This document shows positions 18,258 to 27,789 of a stretch of DNA of 64,000 bases, piece by piece (the stretch's first letter is position 1; the number at the start of each line of letters is the position of its first letter). The notes under the pieces are model-generated. The model worked only from the letters and a program-made list of their open reading frames with translations, was not told the origin of the DNA and ran no database searches. The position numbers were made by a program, and so were the translations under genes. The stretch spans positions 1 through 64,000 of the forward strand of contig NZ_JAOVZW010000031.1 in assembly GCF_026460885.1 (NCBI RefSeq), read 5' to 3'. Source of the DNA: Chryseobacterium formosum (GTDB taxonomy: Bacteria > Bacteroidota > Bacteroidia > Flavobacteriales > Weeksellaceae).

Positions 18258-20018
18258 TTACATTCTGTTGACTGTTCCTATTCCAAGGAGTAACAAAGAT
18301 TTTTTTATTGTTTGTGCCGTGAGATTTGACAAATTCAAACGGAATTGTTTTAAATTTTCATCCTCCAGTTTTAAAATAATATTGCTTTGATAGAACGAAT
18401 TGTAAGATTTTACTAAATCATAAAGATAATTAGCAACCAAAGCCGGGCTCAATAATTCTGCTGCTTTTTCAACAACAGCCTTATAATTGGCTAATTGCAT
18501 AATCAATTCTTTTTCAAATTGATTTAAATCTACCTCAGCAATTTCTCTATTCATGTAGTTTGCTTTCATCAACAGAGATTGAATACGAGCATAAGTATAT
18601 TGAATAAATGGGCCCGTGTTTCCGTTAAAATCAATACTTTCTTCAGGGTTGAAAAGCATTTTCTTCTTTGGATCAACTTTCAGCATAAAATATTTCAAAG
18701 CTCCCATTCCTACATTCTCGTAGTTTGCTTCTTTATCTTCATCAGATAAATTTTCAAGCTTTCCTAATTCTTCTGCTTTTTCTTTTGCAATGTTGTGCAT
18801 TTCCTGCATCAAATCATCGGCATCAACCACAGTTCCTTCACGGGATTTCATTTTTCCGTTTGGAAGTTCAACCATTCCATAAGATAAATGATACAGTTGA
18901 TTTGCCCATTCGTATCCTAATTTTCCTAAGATTTTAAATAAAACCTGAAAGTGATAATCCTGTTCGTTCCCAACCGTGTAAATTAATTTCTGAATATTGC
19001 TTTCCTTAAAACGCTGAACTGCCGTTCCTAAATCCTGAGTCATATAAACAGAAGTTCCGTCTGAACGAAGCAATAACTTTTGGTCTAAACCTTCTTCCGT
19101 CAAATCACACCAAACCGAACCATCTTCTTTCTTATACAAAACCCCTTTATCCAAACCTTCTTGAATAAGGTCTTTTCCTAAAATATAGGTATTGCTTTCG
19201 TACTGAACCTGATCAAAATCTACTCCTAATCTCTTATAAGTTTGATTGAAACCGTCATAAACCCAAGAGTTCATCTCATTCCAAAGATTTCTTACTTTTT
19301 CATCTCCGTTTTCCCAGTCGAGAAGCATTTGCTGAGCTTCTTTTATTAAGGGGGCATCTTTTTTAGCCTGATCTTCAGAAATTCCCTGCTCTACTAAAGC
19401 AGCAATTTCTTTTTTATATTCCTGATCGAATTTAACATAGTAATTTCCGACAAACTTATCTCCTTTTACATGATCAGTTTCGGGAGTTTCTCCATTTCCA
19501 AATTTTTCCCAAGCCAACATCGACTTACAGATGTGAATTCCTCTGTCATTAATAATCTGAGCTTTTAAAACATCATATCCGGCTTCTTCAAGAATCTGAG
19601 CCACAGAAAATCCTAATAAATTGTTTCTGATGTGTCCTAAGTGAAGAGGTTTATTGGTATTTGGCGAAGAATACTCAACCATTACGGTTGCATTTTTCTT
19701 TTCAATTGTTGCAAAACCTTCTGTAACCGATTTAAACTGGTCAACAAAAAATTGATTCTTAACTTTTACATTTAAAAATCCTTTTACAACGTTAAAACTT
19801 TCTAGCAATTCCGTTTGAGTCGTTAAAGCATCACCCAATTCTACCCCAATACTTTCAGGGTTTTTCTTCAATTGCTTTACCAAAGGGAACGTTACAATCG
19901 TAAAATCTCCTTCAAACTCAGTTTTATTCTCTTGAATTTCTAAGTTTATATCTTTTAACTGATAGATATTTAAAATAACCTCTGCCAGTTTTTGTTCTAT
20001 GATATCTTTAATATTCAT
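18258..20018 (-). CDS. argS: Arginine-tRNA ligase
   Basis: The protein has 586 residues from the ATG at 20018. It charges tRNA-Arg with arginine in the cytoplasm and is a class I synthetase. An N-terminal Arg-tRNA synthetase domain is followed by the HIGH signature as H126-L-G-H129 (KPLHLGHIRNN), a KMSKS-like loop (GKMKSREGT near residue 388), and a C-terminal DALR anticodon-binding domain ending in Met. A longer frame begins at 20063, but its extra 15 residues overlap a perfect -7 promoter box (20036-20043), so the MNIKDI start is chosen. It is single-copy in this window and has no odd features. Confidence 0.97.
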   Translation of the reverse strand: MNIKDIIEQKLAEVILNIYQLKDINLEIQENKTEFEGDFTIVTFPLVKQLKKNPESIGVELGDALTTQTELLESFNVVKGFLNVKVKNQFFVDQFKSVTEGFATIEKKNATVMVEYSSPNTNKPLHLGHIRNNLLGFSVAQILEEAGYDVLKAQIINDRGIHICKSMLAWEKFGNGETPETDHVKGDKFVGNYYVKFDQEYKKEIAALVEQGISEDQAKKDAPLIKEAQQMLLDWENGDEKVRNLWNEMNSWVYDGFNQTYKRLGVDFDQVQYESNTYILGKDLIQEGLDKGVLYKKEDGSVWCDLTEEGLDQKLLLRSDGTSVYMTQDLGTAVQRFKESNIQKLIYTVGNEQDYHFQVLFKILGKLGYEWANQLYHLSYGMVELPNGKMKSREGTVVDADDLMQEMHNIAKEKAEELGKLENLSDEDKEANYENVGMGALKYFMLKVDPKKKMLFNPEESIDFNGNTGPFIQYTYARIQSLLMKANYMNREIAEVDLNQFEKELIMQLANYKAVVEKAAELLSPALVANYLYDLVKSYNSFYQSNIILKLEDENLKQFRLNLSNLTAQTIKKSLLLLGIGTVNRM

Positions 20019-20035
20019 TATTCTAATTTGATTTG

Positions 20036-20043
20036 CAAATATA
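20036..20043 (-). promoter_or_regulatory. Candidate -7 box for argS
   Basis: On the minus strand this reads TATATTTG, an exact TAnnTTTG match 17 bases before the chosen argS ATG. It supports the shorter start. Confidence 0.5.
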
Positions 20044-20052
20044 CGGAAATAA

Positions 20053-20076
20053 AAAAACCGCACTAAGGCGGTTTTT
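20053..20076. terminator. Terminator after susD
   Basis: AAAACCGC pairs with GCGGTTTT around ACTAAG, with A and T runs. It is placed between the end of susD and the argS promoter on the minus strand. Confidence 0.75.
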
Positions 20077-20102
20077 AATATGAATGTTAAAAGTGATTAG
20101 TA

Positions 20103-21563
20103 TTAATTGATATCCCAAAATACCTTTGTTGTTAATTTATCTCCACCTATTGCTGAAGATGCAGATGTCCAATTTGCACCATTTACAGTTTGCTCATTGA
20201 TAGGATAGGTTAATCTTGTAGGAACTTTTCCATTGGCTGCTGGAGTTGCATTTGGAGCAGTTAGAGTCGGATAGTCTAATCTTCTATAGAAATTCCAAGA
20301 TTCAAAACCTCTGTTGTACATTGCTATCCAAGCTTGCTCGCCAATTCGCTGTTTCCAATTCGCTGCTGAATAAGCGACATTAGGATTAGTGAGATAAGTA
20401 GTAATATCTGCAGAATTAATTCCCCAATATTGCATAGAAGCTCTTATAGCATTTTCATAATAAACTTGTGCCGGACTGGCCAAACTGTATCCTCTTGCAG
20501 CACCTTCTGCTAAATAAAAATTAATTTCGGCGGCATCAAATAAAACTCCCGGTTCATTTGGAGAAAGTAACCCCTCTCCGATGCTGGAGTTTTCATCATA
20601 GATATTTGCCAAACCTACGACTCCTCCTACATATGTTCCATCAGACATTGCCTCAAAATAAGATGCTCTACGGGGATCATTTAGTGAATTCATTGAATTT
20701 ACAATACCTTCTTCTGCAATAAAGTCTTGTCTTCCGCTCGCAATAACTTCTGCATATATTCTGTTAAAATTAGGCGATGTACTATCATACTGAAATAAGG
20801 TATTTCCAGAATTGGCAGTTATAACTCCCGCATTTGCTGCAGATTCTACTGTTTGTTTAGCCAAAGTAGGATTTACATCTGCCAAATTAATTCCTATTTT
20901 AAGTTTTAGACTGTTTGCAAACGTAATCCAACCAGAAACATTACCATTATAGAAATTATCTCCAGAAGTAAAACTAGGATAGCCAGAATCTAAAGTTGAA
21001 AGAATAACATTTAATCTACTTACAAGATCTTCATAAATTGTTTTAGCATCATCATATTTCGGAAGAACAACGGTTTCTGGTTTTAATGCCTGAGAATATG
21101 GGACGTTTCCAAAACTATCAACTAAAACCTGATAAGTATATATTTCAACCAAATTGACGATAGCTAATTTATTTGCCTGTTGTTTCTGCCAAACCTGTTC
21201 AGTCATCGCTGTAGGCTTCGTTTCTTTAGCAATTCCTTTTTTGGCTTCATCAAGATTCCCTAAAACATCAGTATATAATGCAAGCCACATATTGTCGGGA
21301 ACTCTCCTCGTTCCTGTAAAAATAAATCTTGCATCATTTCTATACGTGGTACTTGCAAGATAGTGTTGCATAAATCTAAAAACATTTAGGTTTACACTCG
21401 GTGTTATCATCTGATCAGTAAGCTCTTTTTGGGCATTAGTAAAAAGTACCTCAGCAGAAACAACATATGGCTGACTTTGATTATTATTAAAATCTTCATC
21501 TCCATTGACACAACTTGTCAAGGCTAAAGATCCTATAGTTAATATTGAAAATATCTTTTTCAT
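20103..21563 (-). CDS. SusD/RagB-family nutrient-binding lipoprotein
   Basis: This 486-residue lipoprotein has Cys 18 in the lipobox LTSC. The fold region is helix-rich with TPR-like helices, including the family-typical AEINFYLAEGAARGYS segment and a C-terminal aromatic stretch (AWIAMYNRGFESWNFYRRLDYP). SusD proteins sit on the cell surface over a SusC channel and catch oligosaccharides, peptides or other ligands. The partner susC gene lies 13 bases upstream in the same direction. The substrate cannot be told from this sequence, and no degradative enzyme lies beside the pair. Confidence 0.93.
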   Translation of the reverse strand: MKKIFSILTIGSLALTSCVNGDEDFNNNQSQPYVVSAEVLFTNAQKELTDQMITPSVNLNVFRFMQHYLASTTYRNDARFIFTGTRRVPDNMWLALYTDVLGNLDEAKKGIAKETKPTAMTEQVWQKQQANKLAIVNLVEIYTYQVLVDSFGNVPYSQALKPETVVLPKYDDAKTIYEDLVSRLNVILSTLDSGYPSFTSGDNFYNGNVSGWITFANSLKLKIGINLADVNPTLAKQTVESAANAGVITANSGNTLFQYDSTSPNFNRIYAEVIASGRQDFIAEEGIVNSMNSLNDPRRASYFEAMSDGTYVGGVVGLANIYDENSSIGEGLLSPNEPGVLFDAAEINFYLAEGAARGYSLASPAQVYYENAIRASMQYWGINSADITTYLTNPNVAYSAANWKQRIGEQAWIAMYNRGFESWNFYRRLDYPTLTAPNATPAANGKVPTRLTYPINEQTVNGANWTSASSAIGGDKLTTKVFWDIN

Positions 21564-21576
21564 TTTAATTTCTTTT

Positions 21577-24500
21577 TTAGAAGTCTAATTTAACATTGAA
21601 TGAATAAATACGCGTTGTAGGCATTACTCCAGATTGATAACCTTGGATATTTCCAGAAGATGTTCCAGCTTCAGGATCTGCATCAGGAAGATTTTTGTGA
21701 ATAATCCATAGATTTTGTCCCATTAAACTAAAAGTCATCCCTTTAATAAAGGTATTTCTTAGCAAATCTGTCGGTAGTGAATATGAAATTTTCGCCTCTC
21801 TAAGTTTCACATAAGAAGCATCATAAATAAATGCCTCTTGTGGAAGACCTGCATCAGTTCCGAATGCTCCACCGGCTGTTGAAGCATCAATTCTAATGTC
21901 ATTTGGAGTTCCATCCTGTTTTACACCAGAAAGAATCACACCACCACCATCTGCGAGGCTATTTCTAATAGGATTACCTAAATCGTTTAATCCTGCTGTA
22001 TATCCATAGAGCCCCGTATATCCTCCATAAGATTGGTCAAGGGAATAAACACTTCCTCCTTTTTTCACATCGATTAAGAAACCTAATGAGAAATTTTTAT
22101 ATCTGAAAGTATTGTAAACACCACCCATCCATTCTGGTTGTATGTTTCCTAAAACTCTGTCGGAAGCAACTAAATAATATCCATCTTCATCAACGACCTT
22201 ATTTCCATTAGCATCATATACAAAACCAGTACCTCTGAATGTACCATAAGCTTCACCTACCGTAGCATTCAAAGTTGTTTCCTGAAAACTTGCAAGTTGC
22301 AAATTCTGTCTTCCCTGACTAAGAGCTTTTACTATATTCTTATTTTTAGACCAGTTTAAATTAATATCCCATTGAAAATTATCACTTTTTATTGGCACAA
22401 CGGTTAGAGCTACCTCAACTCCCTTATTTTCTGTTTCCCCAGCATTAATTAAAGAAAAGCTGTACTTAGTTGAAGGAGACTGAGGAACACTAAATAGCAA
22501 ATCTTGAGTATTTGTTTTATATAAAGATACATCTAGAGAAACTCTTCTTTTAAACATCGAAGTTTCCAAACCAACTTCCCAGCTTTTTTGTCTTTCTGGT
22601 TTTAAGCTTTCAAAATCAACATATGTTGTGCTAATATCCGCCATAGGAATCCCATTTACAGTTCCTCTATTACCATAGAAACCAGGTCTTCCAAATGCCA
22701 TATCATTACCTACTTCGGCATAACTTAATCTTACTTTACCAAAATTTAACCAATTAGATTTAAAAAGCTCTGAAAAGACAAAACTCGAACCTAAGGAATA
22801 ATATGTATAATTTCTGTTTGATTTTGGTAATGCACTCGACGTGTCGTTACGAACAGTTCCTTCTAAGAATAAAAAACGATCATAATCAAAAGATGCCTGT
22901 GCGTAAACACCTGCTTTTTGACCTCTGATATTATTTTCAACAAGTGGAAAACTTGCTCTCGAGTTAGAAACTGTATATAAATCAGGAATAATCAAGCCTC
23001 CAGTTGTAGAGTTTTCGGTACCACGTGCATGCTGATCCATAAATTGTCCACCTGCTACAAATTGAGCATTAAATTTATCCGACAAATTCAAACTATATCG
23101 ACCGATTAAATCATACGTCTGTCTCATGATAGTATCATCAAATACCCAATATCCAGAAGTTTCATCAGCTTGTGCTAGACCAAATTCTTCGGCATGGCTA
23201 CCTATTGCTTTTCTGATTTCCTGCTTACTACTTGTGTAATCAATCGTTGCTCTACCTAAAATATTGAATTTTTTGGTTACATCATACGAAAGCTCTGCAC
23301 CTGCAATTAATCTTGTTTTATCATCAGAGGAATAGTTTTTATAACGATCCCAGTAAGGATTATTCCAATAATATGGAGAAAGATTTCCTCCAGTTGGATC
23401 TACCATATTCCATGTATAATTTTGACCCGTTCTAAAAAATTCATTTCTTAATTCTAAAACGTCTACATTTAGTGGCCACCATTGTCTGAATCCTGTAAGT
23501 ATATTATCTCCGTACCCCACAGAGTTTCTACCTACTGTAGTTTGATCATTAAATGTTAAAAATGTTCTAGCTGTAAGTTTATCTGAGAATTTTCTACTAA
23601 AACTACCACTAAACATATTTTTATTTAGTCTACTATTGGGCAAGACTCCAGTTTCGTAGTTATTGGTAACTGTTAAATTATAAGTATTTACGTCATCCCC
23701 ACCATTTAAATTAAAACTATTAACAAAAGCTAAGGAGTTTTCAAAAAATTTAGTTGGATCATTTTGTGCAGCAACCCACGGCGTAGGCTTTCCGAAATTC
23801 GGATTTCCTGGAACAAAAGAGTTCCATTGATAAACCAGAAGATTAGGATTATATGCTGCTCCATAAGATGCATCATCACCTATCGGAGCTATTGGAAAGT
23901 CGTAACCACTTGCTGTAATGAAACTATCTTCACCACCATATCCACCACCGTAAGATTTTTGATATTTTGGAAATGTCGTTTTATCAATTGAGCCAACAGA
24001 AACCGTAGAATTAATTGACAAACCTAGAGTCTTACTTTTTTTACCTTTTTTAGTTGTAATAATAACTGCACCATTAGCCGCCATACTACCATACAATGCA
24101 GTTGCAGCAGCTCCTTTAAGAACATTTATAGATTCAATGTTATTAGGATCGATATCTGCTGTTGCATTTCCAAAGTCAAATCCATCTCTTCCCCTAGAAG
24201 CATCACTCGAATTTAAATTACCACTGATGATGGGGACTCCATCCAATACTATCAAAGCTTGATTATCACCTGTGATACTTTTAGTTCCTCTTAAAACTAT
24301 ATTACTTGATCCACCAAAGTTTCCATTATTCTTAATCTCCATACCCGCTACTTTACCCGATAAGTTATTGATAAAATTGTTGGTTGGTACAGAATTGACT
24401 TTTTCAGCATCTAGAGTTTGAGAAGAATATCCTAGCGCTTTTTTTTCTCGTTTGATTCCAAGTGCAGTAACAACTACACCCTCTATTTCTTGTGTTTTTA

Positions 24501-24591
24501 AGGTATCACTCGGCTTTGTTTGTTGTGCTTGGGCAACCACAAAAGACGAGGAAAGTACTACAAGTAGTACACCTGATGTTAATTTCTTCAT
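21577..24591 (-). CDS. SusC/RagA-family TonB-dependent outer-membrane transporter
   Basis: This 1004-residue protein has a signal peptide cleaved near residue 22 (VVAQAQ). A short TonB-box-like stretch (EGVVVTALGIKREKKALGY) is followed by the plug domain (LSGKVAGMEI to GAAATALYGSMAANGAVIITTKKGK) and a large beta-barrel ending in NVKLDF. It would import large ligands with energy from TonB. The N-terminal carboxypeptidase-D-like domain seen in many SusC proteins is absent; the mature protein goes almost directly into the plug. It forms an operon with the SusD gene downstream. No ECF sigma/anti-sigma pair is adjacent. Confidence 0.95.
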   Translation of the reverse strand: MKKLTSGVLLVVLSSSFVVAQAQQTKPSDTLKTQEIEGVVVTALGIKREKKALGYSSQTLDAEKVNSVPTNNFINNLSGKVAGMEIKNNGNFGGSSNIVLRGTKSITGDNQALIVLDGVPIISGNLNSSDASRGRDGFDFGNATADIDPNNIESINVLKGAAATALYGSMAANGAVIITTKKGKKSKTLGLSINSTVSVGSIDKTTFPKYQKSYGGGYGGEDSFITASGYDFPIAPIGDDASYGAAYNPNLLVYQWNSFVPGNPNFGKPTPWVAAQNDPTKFFENSLAFVNSFNLNGGDDVNTYNLTVTNNYETGVLPNSRLNKNMFSGSFSRKFSDKLTARTFLTFNDQTTVGRNSVGYGDNILTGFRQWWPLNVDVLELRNEFFRTGQNYTWNMVDPTGGNLSPYYWNNPYWDRYKNYSSDDKTRLIAGAELSYDVTKKFNILGRATIDYTSSKQEIRKAIGSHAEEFGLAQADETSGYWVFDDTIMRQTYDLIGRYSLNLSDKFNAQFVAGGQFMDQHARGTENSTTGGLIIPDLYTVSNSRASFPLVENNIRGQKAGVYAQASFDYDRFLFLEGTVRNDTSSALPKSNRNYTYYSLGSSFVFSELFKSNWLNFGKVRLSYAEVGNDMAFGRPGFYGNRGTVNGIPMADISTTYVDFESLKPERQKSWEVGLETSMFKRRVSLDVSLYKTNTQDLLFSVPQSPSTKYSFSLINAGETENKGVEVALTVVPIKSDNFQWDINLNWSKNKNIVKALSQGRQNLQLASFQETTLNATVGEAYGTFRGTGFVYDANGNKVVDEDGYYLVASDRVLGNIQPEWMGGVYNTFRYKNFSLGFLIDVKKGGSVYSLDQSYGGYTGLYGYTAGLNDLGNPIRNSLADGGGVILSGVKQDGTPNDIRIDASTAGGAFGTDAGLPQEAFIYDASYVKLREAKISYSLPTDLLRNTFIKGMTFSLMGQNLWIIHKNLPDADPEAGTSSGNIQGYQSGVMPTTRIYSFNVKLDF

Positions 24592-24726
24592 ATTAATACA
24601 TTAATTTTGCGTTAACAAAGTTGTAAAAAGTTCTTATATAAAACTGTTAAAATTTATAAAAATTGTTATTTTTAACATAATTTTTGTTTTTTACTGAGTT
24701 TTTACAACTCCCAATTGTTAAAATTT

Positions 24727-25311
24727 ATGGAATTACTAAAGAAATGGTCAGAAAATTACATTGAAGCAGGATGTGATGAGGTAGGAAGAGGTTGTTTATG
24801 CGGCCCTGTGGTTGCAGCAGCTGTAATTTTAGATGAAAATTTTGAGCAAAATCTTGTTAATGATTCCAAGAAATTAAGCTTTAAAACAAGAATGGATTTG
24901 GATAGTTACATTAAAGATAACGTAAAAAGTTTTGCCATTGCTGAACTTCCTCCAACATTCATTGATGAGCATAATATATTGAACGCCAGTATTCATGCAA
25001 TGCATAGAGCATTAGACAAATTGGTAATTAGACCAGAATTTATTTTGGTTGATGGAAATAAATTTCATCCGTATAATTTTATTCCGCATCAGTGTGTGAT
25101 TAAAGGTGATTCTAAATTTTTATCAATTGCGGCAGCTTCAATTTTAGCAAAAAATTATCGAGATAAATTGATGATTGATTTACATGAAGAGCATCCTGAA
25201 TATGGATGGAATACAAACTTTGGTTACGCTACAAAAAAGCACCAGGAAGCTTTGATAAAACACGGTATCACAAAACACCATCGTCAATCGTTCCGCTTAA
25301 AATATGATTAG
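24727..25311 (+). CDS. rnhB: Ribonuclease HII
   Basis: The protein has 194 residues from the ATG at 24727; a TTG 12 bases earlier would add only four residues. It cuts the RNA strand of RNA-DNA hybrids and single ribonucleotides in DNA. Conserved features are the GCDEVGRG motif with acidic pair D16-E17, ILVDGNK (third acidic position) and GDSKFLSIAAASILAK. The C terminus is basic (HHRQSFRLKYD). It is divergent from susC and convergent with yidC. Confidence 0.96.
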   Translation: MELLKKWSENYIEAGCDEVGRGCLCGPVVAAAVILDENFEQNLVNDSKKLSFKTRMDLDSYIKDNVKSFAIAELPPTFIDEHNILNASIHAMHRALDKLVIRPEFILVDGNKFHPYNFIPHQCVIKGDSKFLSIAAASILAKNYRDKLMIDLHEEHPEYGWNTNFGYATKKHQEALIKHGITKHHRQSFRLKYD

Positions 25312-25645
25312 AATAATTCAATTGAAATTATCATTTTGAAAATAACCCACATTTTAATTTAAAACATTTCTAAACAAAATTCTTAAATTACCAATCAATT
25401 AAAATATTTTAGATATTTAATATTTTCTTTTGTTAATAAAGCATCAATGATTAAAACATATTGATCATATTGATTTATCAGTGACAAGAAATTAAAAATT
25501 AATTTTCACGGTTTACACAACTTTATGATAACTATTTGAATTAATTTGATTTTTATCGATCTTTTTGAGTTCAGATTGTTCCAAAAATGACAAATAAAAA
25601 AGGGAAGCAATATTTTGCTTCCCTTTTTATCTTATCTATTGTAAA
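25312..25645. other. Intergenic region between rnhB and yidC
   Basis: This is AT-rich sequence with no gene that I can support. The only clear element is the terminator at 25597-25628 near the end of yidC. Confidence 0.6.
25597..25628. terminator. Bidirectional terminator after yidC
   Basis: A 14-bp perfect stem, AAAAAGGGAAGCAA with TTGCTTCCCTTTTT around TATT, lies just after the yidC stop on the minus strand and also faces rnhB. Confidence 0.9.
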
Positions 25646-27469
25646 TTATTTCTTTTTACCTTTTTGTTGCTCCTGTAGTTTCTGTGCATCCTGAGCTTTT
25701 TCCATCATTTCTCTCATTTTCTTTTGGAATTTGCCTTCTGATTTTGGCTTTTCTTTATTTGCCTGAATCTGAGCGTGAATTTTCTTTTCATCCAAAATCA
25801 CATATTTAATTACGAGAATAATTAAGATATTAATCGCATTCGAAACAAAATAATACCAAGATAAACCTGATGCAGATGTATTCAAGAAGAATAAGAATGT
25901 GATTGGGAAAATATACATAATCACTTTCATATTTGGCATACCTTCCTGTTGAGGCTGCTGCATATTTCCTGAAGTCATTACAGTATAGATTAAGATTACG
26001 ACTGTACAAGCCAATGCAAAAACACTTAAATGATCTCCTAAGAATGGAATTTTAAATGGTAATTTAATCAAATCATCATACGCTGTCAAATCTTTTGCAA
26101 ACCAAAATCCCTGTCCTCTCAAATCGATAAAATTCGGGAAGAATCTGAATAATGCATAGAAAATAGGGATCTGTACTAACGCCGGAAGACATCCCGCCAT
26201 TTGATTTACTCCTGCTTTTCTGTAGATTTCCATCGTTGCCTGTTGCTTTTTCATCGGATCGGCATCCTTGAATTTTGCATTCGCTTCATCAATTTCAGGA
26301 CGAATTACTTTCATCATTGCGCTCAATTTATGTTGTTTGTACATAATTGGTGACAAGATTAATTTCACAATAATCGTCATTAAGAAAATTACCCAACCCG
26401 CAGTGATTCCCCAACTTGCAATCAGATTATACATCGGCATGAAGAAATAACGGTTCATTCCTCCGATAAATGCCCATCCTAATGGAAGAATTTCATCAAA
26501 GTTTTTATCGTAAGATTTTAATAATGGTAAATCTAATGGCATAAAATACCACGTGAAGTCCTGATTCAATTCTCCTCCGTTCATAGAAACAAATCCTTCG
26601 AAGTTTAATTTTTTCAAATATTCACCTTCTTCAATTGTTTCCTGATTTCCTTTGCTGTTTGTGAAACCTGTTTTAGATTCAATGACTGAAGAGAAAAACT
26701 GCTGTTTTACACCAATCCAGTTAAGGGTTTCTTTAGGTTCATCCATTGTCGTTCTTCCATCATACTCATAATCCTTATAATTATTAAAAGCATAAGAAAA
26801 TTCTGAATGCGACTGTTCCTGAGCTCTACCCTTTTCTAAATTTCTCACACTGTAATCCCAGATAAAATCTGCTTTATTTTCTGAAGTTACATTTGCTAAA
26901 CCTTGAGTTCTTACTTTAAAATCTAAAGTATACTGATCTTTAAGTTCAGCTTTAGGATTATTATTTAAAGTATAAATAAACTGAATTGCTGCTCCAGCAT
27001 GATTTGCCGTTAAAGTAACAGAATTTCCGTTAACAACCGGTGAAAAGACCAAATCTTTCGTATTAACTACTTTTCCTGTTTTATCTTTAAACTGAAAACC
27101 GTAGCTCGAATTGTTTTTAGTAATCAGATTAAGCGGAAGATCTGCCTTATCGGTTTTATGATCGTAAGCTTTATACTTAAGAAGTTCTACTTTTGAAACC
27201 TGACCTCCCAAACTTGAAAATTCAAGCTTCAATTCGTTGTTTGCCAAATTTGAAACCTGAATAGAATTCGGAGTTACATTGGGATTGATATCTGCTGCCG
27301 GAGTTGGTTTTACGGCTGTTTTAGCCTGTTCTGTTTTCTGTTGTTCAGCTTTTAGTTTATCTTCTTCAGCGCTATTTCTTTGGAAATAAAACATGAATCC
27401 CATAAGAACCAAACATAAAACCGCAAAACTAATAATCTGACTTTTATCGAGTCCGTTGTTCTGTTGCAT
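25646..27469 (-). CDS. yidC: Membrane protein insertase YidC
   Basis: This 607-residue inner-membrane protein inserts and folds membrane proteins, alone or with SecYEG. It has an N-terminal anchor (about residues 9-27), a large periplasmic beta domain (about 60-340), and the conserved 60-kDa inner-membrane domain (about 355-570). The latter includes SPIMYKQHKLSAMMKVI, the MAGCLPALVQIPIFYALF segment and a final membrane hairpin. The C-terminal tail is Lys/Gln-rich and basic, suited to ribosome contact. It is the Bacteroidota long form with the periplasmic domain. The start overlaps no neighbour. Confidence 0.96.
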   Translation of the reverse strand: MQQNNGLDKSQIISFAVLCLVLMGFMFYFQRNSAEEDKLKAEQQKTEQAKTAVKPTPAADINPNVTPNSIQVSNLANNELKLEFSSLGGQVSKVELLKYKAYDHKTDKADLPLNLITKNNSSYGFQFKDKTGKVVNTKDLVFSPVVNGNSVTLTANHAGAAIQFIYTLNNNPKAELKDQYTLDFKVRTQGLANVTSENKADFIWDYSVRNLEKGRAQEQSHSEFSYAFNNYKDYEYDGRTTMDEPKETLNWIGVKQQFFSSVIESKTGFTNSKGNQETIEEGEYLKKLNFEGFVSMNGGELNQDFTWYFMPLDLPLLKSYDKNFDEILPLGWAFIGGMNRYFFMPMYNLIASWGITAGWVIFLMTIIVKLILSPIMYKQHKLSAMMKVIRPEIDEANAKFKDADPMKKQQATMEIYRKAGVNQMAGCLPALVQIPIFYALFRFFPNFIDLRGQGFWFAKDLTAYDDLIKLPFKIPFLGDHLSVFALACTVVILIYTVMTSGNMQQPQQEGMPNMKVIMYIFPITFLFFLNTSASGLSWYYFVSNAINILIILVIKYVILDEKKIHAQIQANKEKPKSEGKFQKKMREMMEKAQDAQKLQEQQKGKKK

Positions 27470-27644
27470 TTTATTTTTATTAAAATTTTTAAAATTAATT
27501 TTTAAACATTAAGGTTATTAAACGTTGAAGGTTACTAAGTTATACTAAAGATATTTTAAGCGCTCTGTCTTAAAATTCACTTGCGAATCCTTAATAATTC
27601 TTCGTTCTTAAAAATTTAATGTCTTAATGTTTAATATATTTATA

Positions 27645-27663
27645 ATTATAGCAATGCTATAAT
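27645..27663. promoter_or_regulatory. Perfect 19-bp palindrome in the yidC leader
   Basis: ATTATAGCA and TGCTATAAT flank a single A. It lies just downstream of the predicted yidC transcription start and could be an operator or an RNA hairpin. No protein is assigned to it. Confidence 0.4.
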
Positions 27664-27673
27664 TTAGAGTCGA

Positions 27674-27681
27674 CAAAAATA
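27674..27681 (-). promoter_or_regulatory. Candidate -7 box for yidC
   Basis: It reads TATTTTTG on the minus strand, an exact TAnnTTTG match. It implies a leader of about 200 bases before yidC. No -33 TTG is seen at the preferred spacing. Confidence 0.35.
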
Positions 27682-27725
27682 CTGTTTTTTTATCAAAACT
27701 CTATACTATAATATGTTACTATATA

Positions 27726-27762
27726 ATAAACTCAGGCTGAGAATCATCAGTCTGAGTTTATA
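27726..27762. terminator. Terminator after pyrG
   Basis: TAAACTCAG pairs with CTGAGTTTA, with a smaller CTGA/TCAG pairing inside the loop. It lies just after the pyrG stop on the minus strand. Confidence 0.75.
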
Positions 27763-27789
27763 TATAACGTTTGTAATTTTAGAATTACT

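Larger units (their letters stand above)
27470..27789. other. Intergenic region between pyrG and yidC
   Basis: This stretch of 320 bases holds the pyrG terminator, a candidate yidC -7 box (27674-27681) and a perfect 19-bp palindrome at 27645-27663 inside the predicted yidC leader. No gene is seen. Confidence 0.6.
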
